A stretch of 64,000 bases of DNA from Gnetum montanum (GCA_015680685.1 MNCI01028301.1:78726-142725); one strand, 5' to 3'; positions 24,116-36,451 are shown, counted from the stretch's first letter. Translations and numbers: made by a program. The notes: a model not told the origin generated them from the letters alone.

Positions 24116-24911
24116 TGATGAACCGTGATATCACATCCATGATATCACGTCCACAATATCGGATCTACCATGCAATGTCGGATACTCGATATAGCGACCC
24201 GTCTCCTTGCCTATAAATAAGAGGCAACACCCTTGGTTTCAACAGTTAGAAGTTAGTCCCTTAGCCAAACTCTTGCCAATTTTTTCCTCTAGAGTTAGAA
24301 TTATTTCTGCATGCCCGCAGTAGGAGTCATAGAGTGAACGAATCTTTATTCAAGCATTGTGTACCTAAGCACACTTTATGTACGATAATAAAGATGAACT
24401 TTATGATAAACCTTGCAGCATACAGAATAGATTAATTAGTGTTAATTATTATTTAATGCTTTCCTAGTTAATTAATGATTTCTCTCACCTTACAACTCTC
24501 TTAGTTAAATACACTCAGTACGACCACTTTGAGCATGCGTGTAGTGCTCGGTAACCTAGTAACGATTAGCGTTTGGTAATCCTAGCAGTGTTGCACTAGT
24601 TCAGGATGTGTACAGCAAGTGGGAACAAATACTGGTGTTAGGAGTACTTAGGACTTAGTTAATAAATAGTCAAATTAGATTAGTTACTTAGTTATTTCTC
24701 TTCCCCCTCCTTATTAGTTAAAAATCATATGCCTCAAGCTTACTGAATCATACAACCATGACATACAAGTAAGTTTGGGAAGACAACGATTAATCAACCC
24801 ACTATTGTTCTACAAAGGCGCACAGGCACTTAGTCCTTGGAATTCAACCAGATCATGCGTGAAATGCTCATATTTGTATGGTTGATCGTAGGGGTACCTC
24901 GCCACTCATCA
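24116..24911 (+). repeat. A 5' LTR
   Basis: Begins TGATGAACCGTGATATCAC and ends CCACTCATCA. TATA box CTATAAATAAG near 24211. GATATC array at about 24128-24200 with steps of 14, 14, 19 and 14. AATAAAGATGAAC poly(A) region near 24390. It is 40 bp shorter than the 3' LTR, chiefly from a deletion near 24718 and one missing 14-bp array unit. Confidence 0.9.
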
Positions 24912-24931
24912 TTGGCGTCATTGCTGGGGAC
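24912..24931 (+). other. A primer-binding site (tRNA-Asp)
   Basis: TTGGCGTCATTGCTGGGGAC follows the LTR immediately. It matches the tRNA-Asp complement TGGCGCCGTTGCCGGGGA with C-to-T type changes. Athila elements are known to use tRNA-Asp. Confidence 0.85.
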
Positions 24932-25043
24932 TTAGTTATTTGTGTGCTAAGTAGAACTTAGGAAATCATTCACATTGTTGGAATGAACCCTTAGGGTTGA
25001 TTAAGAAAAAGATAATAGCACATAGCACACTGAACAAGACAAG

Positions 25044-28000
25044 ATGTCTTCTTCTTCACATAAAATCACTTCACCACCTAGGACTAACACAAGAAGCAAC
25101 TGCTGGTAGGATACATGTGACATTGATCTGTCAATTCCTTAATAGTTTCGTATGGTATATATTCATCCTAATGAATATATACCCAACTTCACCTTTATTC
25201 TCCACCAAGAAGAATAGCTATGTTGGTGTGAATTGGAAGGTAACATAGTGTTACCTCCCGACCATTCAGTCCCAAGTATTCTTCTTCATGCTCTCATGCG
25301 AATAGGTATGCAACACTTACACGCTGAGTACATTGCGCAGGACTATGATTCGAGAGACTATCGTCCTACCAAAGCACAACATCAAAGGGATTATCAACAG
25401 GAGAGACACCATAAATCCTTGAAGGAAAAATGGTCTAAGGATGCCCCCCACATTTTAAGAGAAATTGAGGGTGATGAACCTGTCTTAGATAGTCACCCAC
25501 ATAATAATGTTCCTCCCCTTGACTTTGGCCAAGGGGTTGTGTATCAAAACTTTCATTCTACTATTCACAACCCAGGTGCTGATACCAACGAACACAAAGA
25601 GTCTAAAAAAGGAACAAAGACACATGATCAAGGTGGGTATTCTGATTGCAATCGTGATCGAGGGAGAGACCACTGAAGAGAAGGTAGTAGACACTATCAT
25701 GGGAGTGGTTCTCCTTCTTCTTCACCTTCATCATCTCCTTCACCCTTGCCTTCCATGTCTAGACGTAGACATAGAGAAATAGATCATGAGGATAAGGGCA
25801 AACAAAGTGGAAGTCACAGATGAGACAACCAAGATGGAGGATGAGGGCACTCTAGGGAATCACGCCATAGAAGAAGGGAGAGTAGGGAACTGCGTAGGCA
25901 TCATAGACACTATGAACGAGATGATCATGATGAACCCCTACTTGCTACGCAAAGCATGCTAGATATAACTAAGGCTGTGAGAGTTCCAACAAGGCACCAA
26001 AAAGATAGTAGGATCAAGAGGTTAGACATGAATAACATCCCATGATTTGAAGGGGGATATAACGCTGATCCTCAAAATCACTTACAAGAATTTCATGATG
26101 TGTGTGCCTTGCAAAACATAGAAAATGAATGGAAAAAGCTTAAGTTATTCCCAAGGACACTAATAAAAGAAGCTGAAAGCTGGTACTGGTCCTTAGAATC
26201 GAAATCCATTCGTAGGTGGGGTACTATGCTAGAATTGTTCAGCAATAAGTACCAAACGTACTCCTGGGTGTCTAACTTGCGAAAGCAAATCCAAGGATGG
26301 AAACAAGGAAGTTATGAACCCTTGAACGTTTCCATGGGTCATTATTATGCACTTCTACATTATTGTCCTAGCCATCGTTATTTGCAGCGGGATCAACTAC
26401 ACCATCTCGTAGATGGGCTTAGGCATGAAACAAGAAGGACCCTTAGGAATTATGCCTAAGGAAGGTTATCTGAGCTTAGGTCCCATCAAATTCACAGACT
26501 ACTAGAGCAAGTAGCTAAGGAAGAAGGTGAGCTACAAAAAATAGAGAGTGCGGAGGAATATAACCGAGATCCTTCCCTCTGAAAGAAGGAAGTAAGATTT
26601 TGTAAGGATGAGGAAGAGTCATGACTCAAAGAGATGGTGAATAGGAAAACCTTGCCTATCCAAAAGTTAGCATCAGAAGTATCGGCAAAGGTAGACCAAA
26701 TGTGGGACTCCCTAGATAGGAGATTTCAAACTATCCTCAAAGTAGTAGAGGAGTCTAGGAAGTGAGGTAGTGATCGTGACAAAAGGAAAAAGAGAGAAGT
26801 AGAAAATGCACGTAAGGGTAAGGGTAAAGTTTCTATTATTGAAGAGGTTGTGGACTCAGATACAGATGATGATAGTGGATGTGAGATCTATCAATATGAC
26901 CATCCTAAGGGATGTTACCCTGTAATCTCACATTTACAGGAGTTTGGGATGTATGCACTTAATCCACATTTAAACAAACGGCAAACATCTCGATGGTTAC
27001 CTTATCCCCAAGGTAACCCAAGGCAATTTCACCAACCTTTAACGTATTATCCAAGTGGAACTCCACCACAACCAATAGAGAAACATCAATAATGGCAGCA
27101 CCCACAATCATGGGAAATGCCACCACCAAGGCAACAATATCCTTACCGAAATCCTAACTCATATGGATACTACGTGCAGCATCCAATCTCTCCACGTGAC
27201 TTTGTTGGTCACGTTACTCTCCAACATCACTACCAAGCCTGCTAGTACTATAGGACTCCCTCTCCTAGGGACAACATCCCACAAGTATACCATCCTTCCA
27301 ATCTGGCTGCATCTCTCCCACCAATAGCTCCATTACCACCCGCTCTCGCCATGCAAGGTGAACTCCCTGCTCAGCCACAGCAACGCAATGCCACAAGGGT
27401 TGTTAATCCTCAACCTACTGTTGGATCTGACAACCGTATGAAGAAAAGATCTTTCTTCAGAACCAATAGTCCAACCAAGCCTTTGCAACCTCAAGTGGCT
27501 GAGTCTTTGGATGCCTCTGTATCAACTAAAGCTTTGGAGCTTCCTTCGAACTTAACACCGCATTCAACGCATACGGTCATGTTAACACATGCTGTTACTG
27601 ATTGGATCAAAGTTGACCACCTTCCCAGGAAATTCTATGATCTTGGAAGTTCCCTAATCTATCTACAAATTTCTAGGAATGAGCCATGCAAAGCTCTTTT
27701 GGATTCAGGTTCCAGTGTCAACCTAATATCCCAAGAAATGTATAAGGCTTAGAACCTGCCCCCATTGAAAAAGAGTAATGTCTATTTAGAGTTAGCCAAC
27801 CAGTCCATCACTGTCCCCTTGGGATTAGTGGACATTGTTACCACTGTTTGTGGGTGGTCATATCCAACTAACTTCTTGGTGATCCAAGTGAATAACAGTA
27901 AGGAGAACTTCCCAATCATAATGGGAAGGGCATGGCTAAGCACTATCAATGCGTGCCTAGGTATCCATGATCTTTTCCTAGAAATATCTAAGGAAAACAC

Positions 28001-29657
28001 TTTTGAAAAGATTGAGAAGAAGAAGGTTCCATACATCACATACAGTGACATAGGGTGCAATTGCATGCAGAGATCATGGGTTGTGCAAAGTTTAACATTG
28101 CCTACATGCAATCAATGTGCATAAATGATCAACATACAAAGGTGCTTGTATACAGTAGCCACATGACAAGAAGACACCCAGTGGTTGATAGCTGAGCAAG
28201 AAAGCAGCTCACTTATATGCATGGAACTAACTGAGGGTTTGACTTGTGCTTATATAGATAGGAGTGATGCATTAGAGCAAGTCCACTACCAACTTCCCAA
28301 TCCTAACTTAGAAAACATCAATTGGGGGAAGTTGGAAATTCCCAAAAAATTTAAACAAGAGCCCTTGAAGCTAAAACCATTGCCCACCGATATGGAATAC
28401 ACGTTCCTTAAGAATGGAAAATCAGTAATCATCAATGCGAGACTTGCTTTGCAACAGAAAGAAAGTCTGCTCAAGGTAATAAACAAGTGGTTAAAAGCCT
28501 TCACCTGGTCATATCTAGAATTAACTAGAATCAATCCTAGGTTATACCAACATAGAATTTACATTGACTCCTCCATGAAACCTCGAAAACAACCATAGAG
28601 GCGATTGAACCCAAAGTTGAAGCAAGTAGTAAAAGAAGAAATCAAATAGCTTCTAAAGGCTGGGTTCATATACCTCATTGCTGATAGCAAATGGGTTAGC
28701 CCCTTAGTAATCATGCCTAAAAAGGGAGGAAAATGGAGAGTGTGTATAGATTTTAGGCTGCTAAATATGGCAACATTTAAGGATCACTTTCTGTTGCCAT
28801 TTGTTGACAAAGTCTTGGACACAATCGCAAGGCATCACTATTATAGTTTTCTAGATGGCTATAGCGAATACAACCAATTACAAATAGCCCCAGAAGACCA
28901 AGCCAAAACTACATTCACTAGTCCTTGGGGAACATTTGTATACAAAAAATTCCATTTGGCTTGGGTAGTGCCCCTACCATGTTTCAACACTTAGTTCTAA
29001 GCATATTCCAATAGCAAATAGGAAATGGTGTGGAAGTCTTTATAGATGACTTCTCCTCCTACGGAGCAAGTTCTGATCAAGCCTTGGACTAGTTAGAGCA
29101 AGTGCTGAAAAGATGTGTAGAGACTAATCTAAGGCTCAACTGGCAAAAAAGCCATTTAATGGTCCAAGAAGATGTAGTACTTGGGCATAAAATTTCACAT
29201 GTAGGAATAGAGGTAGACCCTAAGAAACAAATAGCTCTACCAATGGTTGATGACTCTTAACTTGCTAGACGAGAACCAAATAGCTGCCCTATCATCTAAT
29301 GAGTTTTACAAGGCCTTTAATAAACAACGTCATGACCTGAAAATTAGGAAAGTTAAGTATCAACCTAGAGATAAGGTTCTCTATTGGAACCCCATACATG
29401 TGTCATAGCAAACCAAACTTCAAACACTGTAGGAAGGACCTTCCATTATCTATGCAACTTTTCCTTCAGGAGCCATGACCTTATACAAACCTAAGAACCC
29501 AGATAAGAGACTGCTAGTCAATGTGCAACAAACAAAACCTTTCCATGAGTTTAGGATAGCCATAACATATGCTACCTCTGTAAGTGGGCAACCTTGCTCA
29601 TTATTTTGGATCTCCTCCTTCCAATTTAGTCATGGGGGAGATGGCCACCCTTGCTAA
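25044..29657 (+). pseudogene. A Gag-protease-RT-(integrase tail) polyprotein
   Basis: One reading frame is kept from the ATG at 25044 to 29657 despite many stops. Gag: core near 26100-26460 (WYWSLESKSIRRW) and a Cys/His knuckle near 26880 reading CEIYQYDHPKGC, with one cysteine lost. Protease: LLDSGSSVNL near 27700, catalytic DSG intact. RT: CIDFRLLN near 28750, FLDGYS near 28850, VFIDDFS near 29040 (the DD pair is intact). Just after VDPKK near 29220 the frame jumps to the integrase C-terminus (KVKYQPRDKVLYW) near 29350. RNase H and the DDE core are missing, so this copy could not integrate by itself. Stops are mostly CAA, CAG, CGA or TGG turned to stop by one transition. Confidence 0.85.
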
Positions 29658-31574
29658 TCATTGAAGACCCTTAGTTCTTTCTAAGTTTTTGTTTTACATA
29701 TTTTTGTTTTACACATTTTTGTTTTGCACATTCCTTTAATTTTTCTTGTTTTTTGTTTTACACCATCATTCATATTTTTACCATTTCTTCATGTGATTTT
29801 ATTTTTTTTCATTCATCACCCAATAAGTGTTCATGATGGTGGCATGAATAATATCATATTGATTGTTGATGTTTGGATTTTACCTTCAAAGTATGATGTT
29901 GATAATTAAGGTATGGTTCTTTTGATTAAACAGGCAATGAGTTCACGACATTCATGCATCCATACAATCCTATGGTTTTCCTTGGCTTGGAACTGTACAG
30001 TCCCTTCCTCTAATAAAACTGTTAATGAATTGGTGATTGGGTTTTTCTCAGACTGAGAAAAGACTCAAAGGATGAAAAGGGTGTGACTTCAAGGGCATTC
30101 TATGCATTTGTACTAGCTATTCTCTTAAGTGTTTGAAAGCTTTTTTCTTGGGTTTTCCACCATTCTGACCATTCATCAAATCACTGGAAGCTGAGAACAT
30201 AAAAATAAGTCTTTACATGGTGTGGTTCTCACGTGAAAAATAGAAAAAAAAACAATGAGAATTCAAAGCACACCCCTTAAACACAATAATGAACTTGGGC
30301 TACATGCACTGGTTATGGCACTAGAAAGACATGTTACCCATGCCTGAAGGTGCCCTCTAACTAAGGCCCCTTCTCGTTTCCTGGTTCTCCATCTTGCTTT
30401 CCTCGGAATGGTGGTGACTTTTTGTAGAGGCATTCTTGTTGCTTCAAGGGGATGGGTTGGTCAAATGTGTTGGTGCAAGGTCACTGAATGTGGATTATTG
30501 AGCCTAGATTTGGAATGAGTTCTACTTGGTCACATTAACCATGAAACACACAAGGGACTTTACACAACCTTGTTCTTGGGTTTCCTTTCCATTCTCTACT
30601 CTCCATCTTTCTTTTCCATTTCCCACATCATTGTCAATTTTATCATTAGTTTGTATCTTGGTTGATGCATTGTTCTTCCTTAGTAATTTCTTATGGGTAA
30701 GTTTTTAACTCTTGCTTCCAATTGACATTTCTAGAGCCTACATACTCTTCGATTTGTGGGTCTGTCAGGGTACTAAAGGCATGAGCCTGCTTTGTGGAGG
30801 ACCCACTGGCATTCCTTTTTGGTGCATTTTTTAACTTCTTTCTCTTAAACATTTCCTGTAATCAATAACTTTTTGATTCATCCCCATCCATGATATCCAT
30901 TTTATTAGTGTTGTCGTTGTTACTTTTTCTCCACCTTTCTTATTCCTTATCTTTTTCCACCCTTTCGCTATCAGAGGTTTTCTCTTAGTCATGGGGGCTT
31001 GGGCACAAAAATTTTTCAATTTTTCCTAACCCCTACACCTTAGGTAGTTACCAGTGTTAAAACTCTAAAACCAGTATTTGCCATAACCACAACTCAGCCA
31101 ATGCACTTCACATCAAGGCAAGGTATCAACTACATTGTGATTTATCTACCCTCGCTCATTTGTGACTGTGTTGTATGTGTAGATGGCGATCATACAACAA
31201 TGGACTAGGCCTAGAGGATGCACTCAGGATGGACTGGAATTGGAGCATTTATGAAAGGAGCAAGATTGGTGGCGTGGCTATGGATGAACAATGGAAGGCG
31301 CAATCTTAGCATCAGTAGCAACATGTCTTCTTCTTTTCTCTCTCTCCTTCTTTTCTCTCAGCTGCCAAATAAGGTTGGATGTCATTTATGTACAATGTTC
31401 ACTTTTGTGGTCATGAACACTAATGTTGTCATGTATTTTATTGTTGATCCATTCACTAGGCACATTGAGTTAGTCAACCCATTCCACCATCAATGGTCAT
31501 TTAGTTACTAATCCCATACCTTCCTAATATTTTGTAAGGAACTTGAGTACAAGTTTTCATTTATTCATGGGGTA
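29658..31574 (+). other. A post-pol spacer with conserved non-coding blocks
   Basis: About 1.9 kb without an ORF of its own. It shares ordered blocks with C, D and E: GTGACTTCAAGGG near 30088, GAATTCAAAGCACACCCC near 30261, AAAGACATGTTACCCATGCC near 30326, and GGAGGACCCACTGGCATTCC near 30797. The 3' end has a GGGGTA tract before the LTR, serving as polypurine tract. Confidence 0.7.
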
Positions 31575-32410
31575 TGATGAACCAGGATATCACGTATGTG
31601 ATATCACGTCCATGATATCGTGTCCGTGATATCAGATCTACCATGCGATGTCAGATACCCGATATCACGGCCCATCTCCTTGCCTATAAATAAGAGGTGG
31701 CACCCTTGGTTTCAACAATTAGAAGTTAGTCCCTTAGCCAAACTCTTGCCAATTTTTTCCTCTAGAGTTAGAATTATTTCTGCGTGCCTACAATAGGAGT
31801 CATAGAGTGAACGGATCTTTATTCAAGCATTGTGTACCTAAGCACACTTTGTGTGTGGCAATAAAGACAAACTTTATGATAAACCTTGCAGCATACATAA
31901 TAGATTAATTAGTGTTAATTATTATTTAATGCTTTCCTAGTTAATTAATAATTTCTCTCACCTTACAACTCTCTTAGTTAAATACACTCAGTATGACCAC
32001 TTCAAGCATGCGTGTAGCGCTTGGTAACCCAGTAATGATTAGCGTTTGGTAATCTTAGCAGCGTTGCACTAGTTCAGGATGTGTACAGCAAGTGAGAATA
32101 GATACTGGTGTTAGGAGTACTTAGGAATTAGTTAATGAATAGTTAAATTATATTAGTTACTTAGTTATTTCTCTCTCCCCTCCTTATTAATGTAGGATAT
32201 AAAACACATAAAAGTCATAAAAATCATATGCCTTAAGCTTACTTAACCATACAACCGTGACATACAAGTAAGTTTGGGAAGACAACAATTAATCAACCCA
32301 TTATTGTTCCACAAAGGTGCATAGGCACTTAATCCTTGGAATTTGACCAAATCATGTGTGAAACGCTTGTATTTGTATGGTTGAGTGTAGGGGTACCTCG
32401 CCGCTCATTA
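31575..32410 (+). repeat. A 3' LTR
   Basis: Begins TGATGAACCAGGATATCACG. The end reads CTCATTA instead of CTCATCA, a C-to-T change at the terminal CA. Array cores at 31586, 31600, 31614, 31628, 31647 and 31661 (steps 14, 14, 14, 19, 14); TATA box CTATAAATAA at 31684-31693; AATAAAGAC near 31860. Confidence 0.9.
31586..31666 (+). promoter_or_regulatory. GATATC array in A 3' LTR
   Basis: Six cores, the first four in near-identical 14-bp units of the form GATATCACGTCCNT. The A 5' LTR has one fewer unit. The array ends about 18 bp before the TATA box. Confidence 0.8.
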
Positions 32411-33450
32411 GCTCAAATTTGATATTCAAACTTGCCAAGCAACAATATAACAAGTTGGGCTGATATGAAAAATCTTTTCTTGGCCCATTTTAGCAATCAA
32501 TTAGATCAACAATAAGTGTACCATTCTAGTACAAGCTAAGGAGGGAGCTAAGGAGTCAATTAGAGATTTCAACAAATTTGTGAACTCTTTCAAAGATAGT
32601 ATAGACCATTAGAAGAAATGCTTAGAGACACTTATCTTAAGGTTGTGAATCCCAATATTTCAATCTAGTTAAGGAGAACTCCAAACTTTCTAACACTGAA
32701 TGACTACTTTAGTGAAGCTATATAATTAGAAAAATAGCTAAACATGAACAATGAATAAATTATTACAACTCAAAAAAGAGAAGAGAAAATTATGATTCTT
32801 GTGCATGATTTTGCCCAACCTAAAGTACAACTGGGGCCATGTCCTATTAAGACAGAGCAAGAGTTAGAAAGTAGAAAATCTAAAAAATGACTAATGAAAT
32901 ACTTATCCAATAAAATAGTGAAATTAGAAAAATCTTTGGCAAAGGTTAAAATAAAGGAGTAAAAGAAAAATAGGAAACATATGCATCAAGACACTAAGTT
33001 AGCAAATGATGAAGACGAAAGTGATGTTGCTATGTCCAACTTCCTTGATATTGAATTTGATAATGAACTATATAGTGTTCATTATGCAAGTGAATTTTCT
33101 AAGAATGAATCTAGTGATACCTCTTTGTTGTTAAGTATTAAAGAAGATATATCGTTAGATAAAGAGTCTAATAACAACAAAAGAAAAGAGCTATGTACAA
33201 TGAAGTTAAAAGAAAGATTAACTACTTCTAGGCCTTCAAATGTTATTTCTAATCCATCCTCTAAGAGGAAGGTTTTTGAACCAAGTGGAAGAAAGAAAAA
33301 TAAAGAAGATCAAATAGAGCAAAGTACTCAAAATCAAAATTTTAATAAATGGATGAAGAAACCAAGCTTTTATGGAGATGAAGAATATAATTTGATTAAG
33401 GATCTTAAACATGTCAAAGCCAACATTAGTATATATTAATTATTATAGAT
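32411..33450 (+). pseudogene. B Gag C-terminal half
   Basis: Resumes B Gag after A: SNLPSNNITSWADMKNLFLA is the conserved Gag core, followed by an arginine/aspartate segment (ESIRDFNKFV near 32555). From 32981 a mostly open, Asp/Glu/Ser-rich and then Lys-rich stretch leads to KDLKHVKANISIY near 33400, a motif that commonly precedes the protease in Gypsy elements. No intact zinc knuckle was seen. Stops and frameshifts occur. Confidence 0.65.
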
Positions 33451-33589
33451 AGGAGATCAGCAAAGAAAAGCTTTTAAGCTTATTAAAGGTAAAAGGACAT
33501 TTGAAGAGTTAGAGTTAAGCTATATATCTAACATTGATAAAACAACAAAAAATAGCTATGATTGTACTCTTGATAAAGAAGCTCCTCTT

Positions 33590-33862
33590 TTTTTTTTTTA
33601 CAATGAAGTTAAAGGACAAATATCTTCACAACTTTTTAGTTGATTCTGGAGCTAAATCTACCATCATGACATTGTCTATATGCAAAAAACTTGATTCAAT
33701 TGTTAAAAAATCCAATAAAAGGATCGTTCAAGTGGACAAGAGCAGAGTGAAGATTGTGAGTCAACTATCTAATGTTCTGTTAGAAATCATTTTTGAACCC
33801 AATATAAAAAGTAGAGTAACTATTCAAGTAGCAACTATAGCAGATTCATATATTCTTTTGTT
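33590..33862 (+). pseudogene. B aspartic protease
   Basis: Reads NFLVDSGAKSTIM near 33630, the canonical retropepsin active site with DSG intact, followed by beta-strand-like valine/isoleucine stretches to about 33855. The domain ends at a single undetermined base (33863), possibly a collapsed assembly gap, so the distance to the next domain is uncertain. It lies downstream of B Gag as expected. Confidence 0.75.
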
Positions 33863-33869
33863 NCAATTG

Positions 33870-34165
33870 ATTTATATTTTTGTTTCACAAATAACAAGGT
33901 TGACTATAAAGCTTTAAGTATTGGAATTAAAATAGCATTGAAAAAGGGGATCAAGGTTATCACAGTAAAAGGATATCCAAGACTAATTTGTGAACAAATT
34001 AAAGGTAATTGCATAGTAAAAAGCTCATTTTTGCAGCCTTATGAACAACTCATCTATAAAATGCTAGACCAATTTTATTCTTATAAAATAGAACATATAG
34101 ATAGGGAAGATAATCATATAGCAAATGATTTAGCAAAGGTAACTTCAACATTAGATGTAAAAAGG
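33870..34165 (+). pseudogene. B extra RNase H domain upstream of RT
   Basis: Translates as an RNase H-like fold: DYKALSIGIKIALKKGIK, then KGYPRLICEQIKGN where the family usually has a G-D-S-x-L-V-x-x-Q core, then LQPYEQLIYKMLDQFYSYKI and EHIDREDNHIANDLAKV, the typical last helix with the H-x-x-R-x-x-N-x-x-A-D signature. It resembles the second, archaeal-like RNase H known from Tat-group plant Gypsy elements. It lies before the RT, while a conventional Gypsy RNase H follows the RT at 45342. The catalytic aspartate of the middle motif seems lost (Y in GYP). Confidence 0.7.
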
Positions 34166-35447
34166 ATAGAAAATTATGAAGAGGTGATAATTGAGAATGA
34201 GCATCAGTCATTAGTACTTGATAACATAAAACATTTACAAGTATTTGAAGATGATGATCAATTGCTCAAGTTTCTAAAGAATAAGCAAGAATTCGAAAGT
34301 CAAATCACACTTGAAACAACATCAAGTTTTAAATCTAGTTTGATTCCCAAAAACATGATTGATTATGAACACGAGTTTAGTAAAAATTTTCTCACAGGAA
34401 AAGATATACAGAATTTTGATGATCAAGCTTATGAAATAGTGAATTTTGGATCTACTGAGATACTAAAGATGTTAAACGTCACAAAGGAAAAGAATTTAGT
34501 TTTCAAACAAAATTTGTTATTATTGTTGAAAAATAATTTAGGAAATTTTGCTTGGTCTTATAATGACCTTAAAGCTTTTAGACTAGATGTAATGACACAT
34601 AAAATTCCTTTGATAAATGGTTGTAAGATAGTTAACAAAAACAAAGAAAATTCAATCCATTATTTCAACTAGCTATGAAAACTAAGATTAAGAAGCTAGT
34701 GAAAGCTCAAATTATATACCCAGTCTAATATTCAACTTGGCTTGCTAATCTTGTTCCAATAAGGAAGAAGAATGGTGATATTAGGCTTTGTGTGGATTTT
34801 AGAAATTTGAATGAAGCCTCTAAAAAAGATAAATACTCACTTCCTAGAATTGATGAGATGCTGATCAAAATATCAAGATGTCAAATATATTCTTTCCTAG
34901 ATGTTTTTTCTAGCTATAATTAGATTATGATAGATAAGGATGATAGATATAAAATAGAATTTATCACCAAATGGGGTATTTTTGCTTACAAAAGAATGTC
35001 ATTTGGATTATCAAATGTTGGAGCTACCTTCCAAAGAGAAATGGACTTTCCTTTTAAAGGTTTAATAGGTAAGTTTGTCATGGTTTATTTAGATGATATT
35101 ACTGTCTATTCAAAAAGGAAGGAATATCATATTGGTTACCTCCAAAAAAATTTTAATAGATGTTGTGAGCATGGTATTTCATTAAATCCTAAGAAATGTG
35201 TCTTTGGGGTTAAGTATAGAAGTCTACTAGGTCATGTAATTTGTCAAGAAGGTATTACTATAGATGACTCATGAATTCAAGCCATACAGAAACTATCTTA
35301 AATATTTCTTTGGAAAGATAAATTTCATTAAGAAAGTTATCCCAAGATTCATTGAAATTATTAAACCTTTGATGCATATGCTTAAGAAAGATATCCCACT
35401 AAGGAAAACACCAGAATTAGAGAAAGTCTTAGTAGAAATTAAAAAAG
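34166..35447 (+). pseudogene. B linker and reverse transcriptase (N-terminal part)
   Basis: An acidic linker with SYNDLKAF near 34560 (the usual 'W.Y.DM' pre-RT motif) leads to RT: LCVDFRNLNEASKKDKY near 34790, FSSYN near 34905, FGLSNVGATFQ near 35000 and VYLDDITVYSK near 35090, where the YxDD catalytic pair is intact. Thumb and connection reading GHVICQEGI follow. Element C interrupts the reading frame near 35447. One frameshift and a few stops are present. Confidence 0.8.
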
Positions 35448-36315
35448 TTATGAGTCACCAAATAAGTGATATGATATCAGATCCCCAATATCAGATCCGC
35501 GATATTGGATATGTGATATCGACATTGGATCGTAGATATTGAACACACGATGTCGAAGCTTGTCTCGTTGGCTATAAATAAGAGATAGAGGCGCTTGGTC
35601 TTGGGCATTAGTTTTTTAGTCCTTTAGCCAAACTATTATAGTTTTTCCCTTCTAAAGTTAGAATTATTTTTGAGTGCCCGTAATAGGAGTCATAGAGTGA
35701 ACGGATCTTTATTCGAGCATTGTGTACCTGAGCACACCTTGTGTCTGGAAATAAAGACAAACTTTGTGATAAACCTTGCAACATTTAGAATAGCTTAATT
35801 ATTGCATTCAATGTTATTTACTATTCTTTGATGCTTTCATTAGTTAATTAATGTTATTTCTATTGAATTATTAATTATCAATTATCAATGAATTAGCACA
35901 CCCAACATGACCACTTCGAGCATATGTGGAACACTTGGTAACCCAATAACAATTAGTGTTTGGTAATCCCAATAGGGTTGCACTCGTTTAGGATGTGTCC
36001 AAAGAGTAGGAACATATGCTAGTGTTAGGATTTGATTCATATTAGAGTTACAAAAACCCATTAGTTAATTAAATCTTTTCATTACACAAACTTAGGAGAC
36101 TAAGATAGAAAATATAAAAAGCATAAAAATCATATACCTCAAGTTTACTTAACCATACAATTATGCCTTACAAGTAAGCTTGGGAAGATAATGATTGCAT
36201 AACTCATCCTTGTTCTATGTAGGCACATAAGCACTTAATCCTTAAAGTTCAACCAGATCACACGTGAACGCTTGTATTCATATGGTTGGGCATAGGGGTA
36301 CCTTACTGCTCATAA
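35448..36315 (+). repeat. C 5' LTR
   Basis: Matches 44491-45341. The first bases are altered (TTATGAGTCACC versus TGATGAGTCACC in the 3' LTR). GATATC array near 35472-35550 with steps of 14, 14, 14, 20 and 14; TATA box CTATAAATAAGAG near 35572; GAAATAAAGAC near 35750. Ends CTCATAA where the family has CTCATCA. Confidence 0.85.
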
Positions 36316-36334
36316 TTGGTGCAGTTGCCGAGGA
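36316..36334 (+). other. C primer-binding site (tRNA-Asp)
   Basis: TTGGTGCAGTTGCCGAGGA directly after the LTR; a clear match to the tRNA-Asp complement with few changes. Confidence 0.85.
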
Positions 36335-36451
36335 TTTTGTTATTTTTGCACTGATTAGAACTTAGGAAATCCTTTCATCATTGGAACAAGCCCTCAAAGT
36401 TACCTATCCTACAATCACTGAAAAAGAGTACCACACATTGAGCAATCAATC

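Larger units (their letters stand above)
24116..32410 (+). mobile_element. Element A: Athila-like retrotransposon with deleted RNase H-integrase
   Basis: 8,295 bp with 5' LTR 24116-24911, tRNA-Asp primer-binding site, one-frame gag-protease-RT, a short integrase C-terminus, a 1.9-kb spacer and 3' LTR 31575-32410. It is flanked by a perfect 5-bp target duplication GCTCA (24111-24115 and 32411-32415). Compared with element C it lacks RNase H and most of integrase. It carries no extra ORF. Confidence 0.92.
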
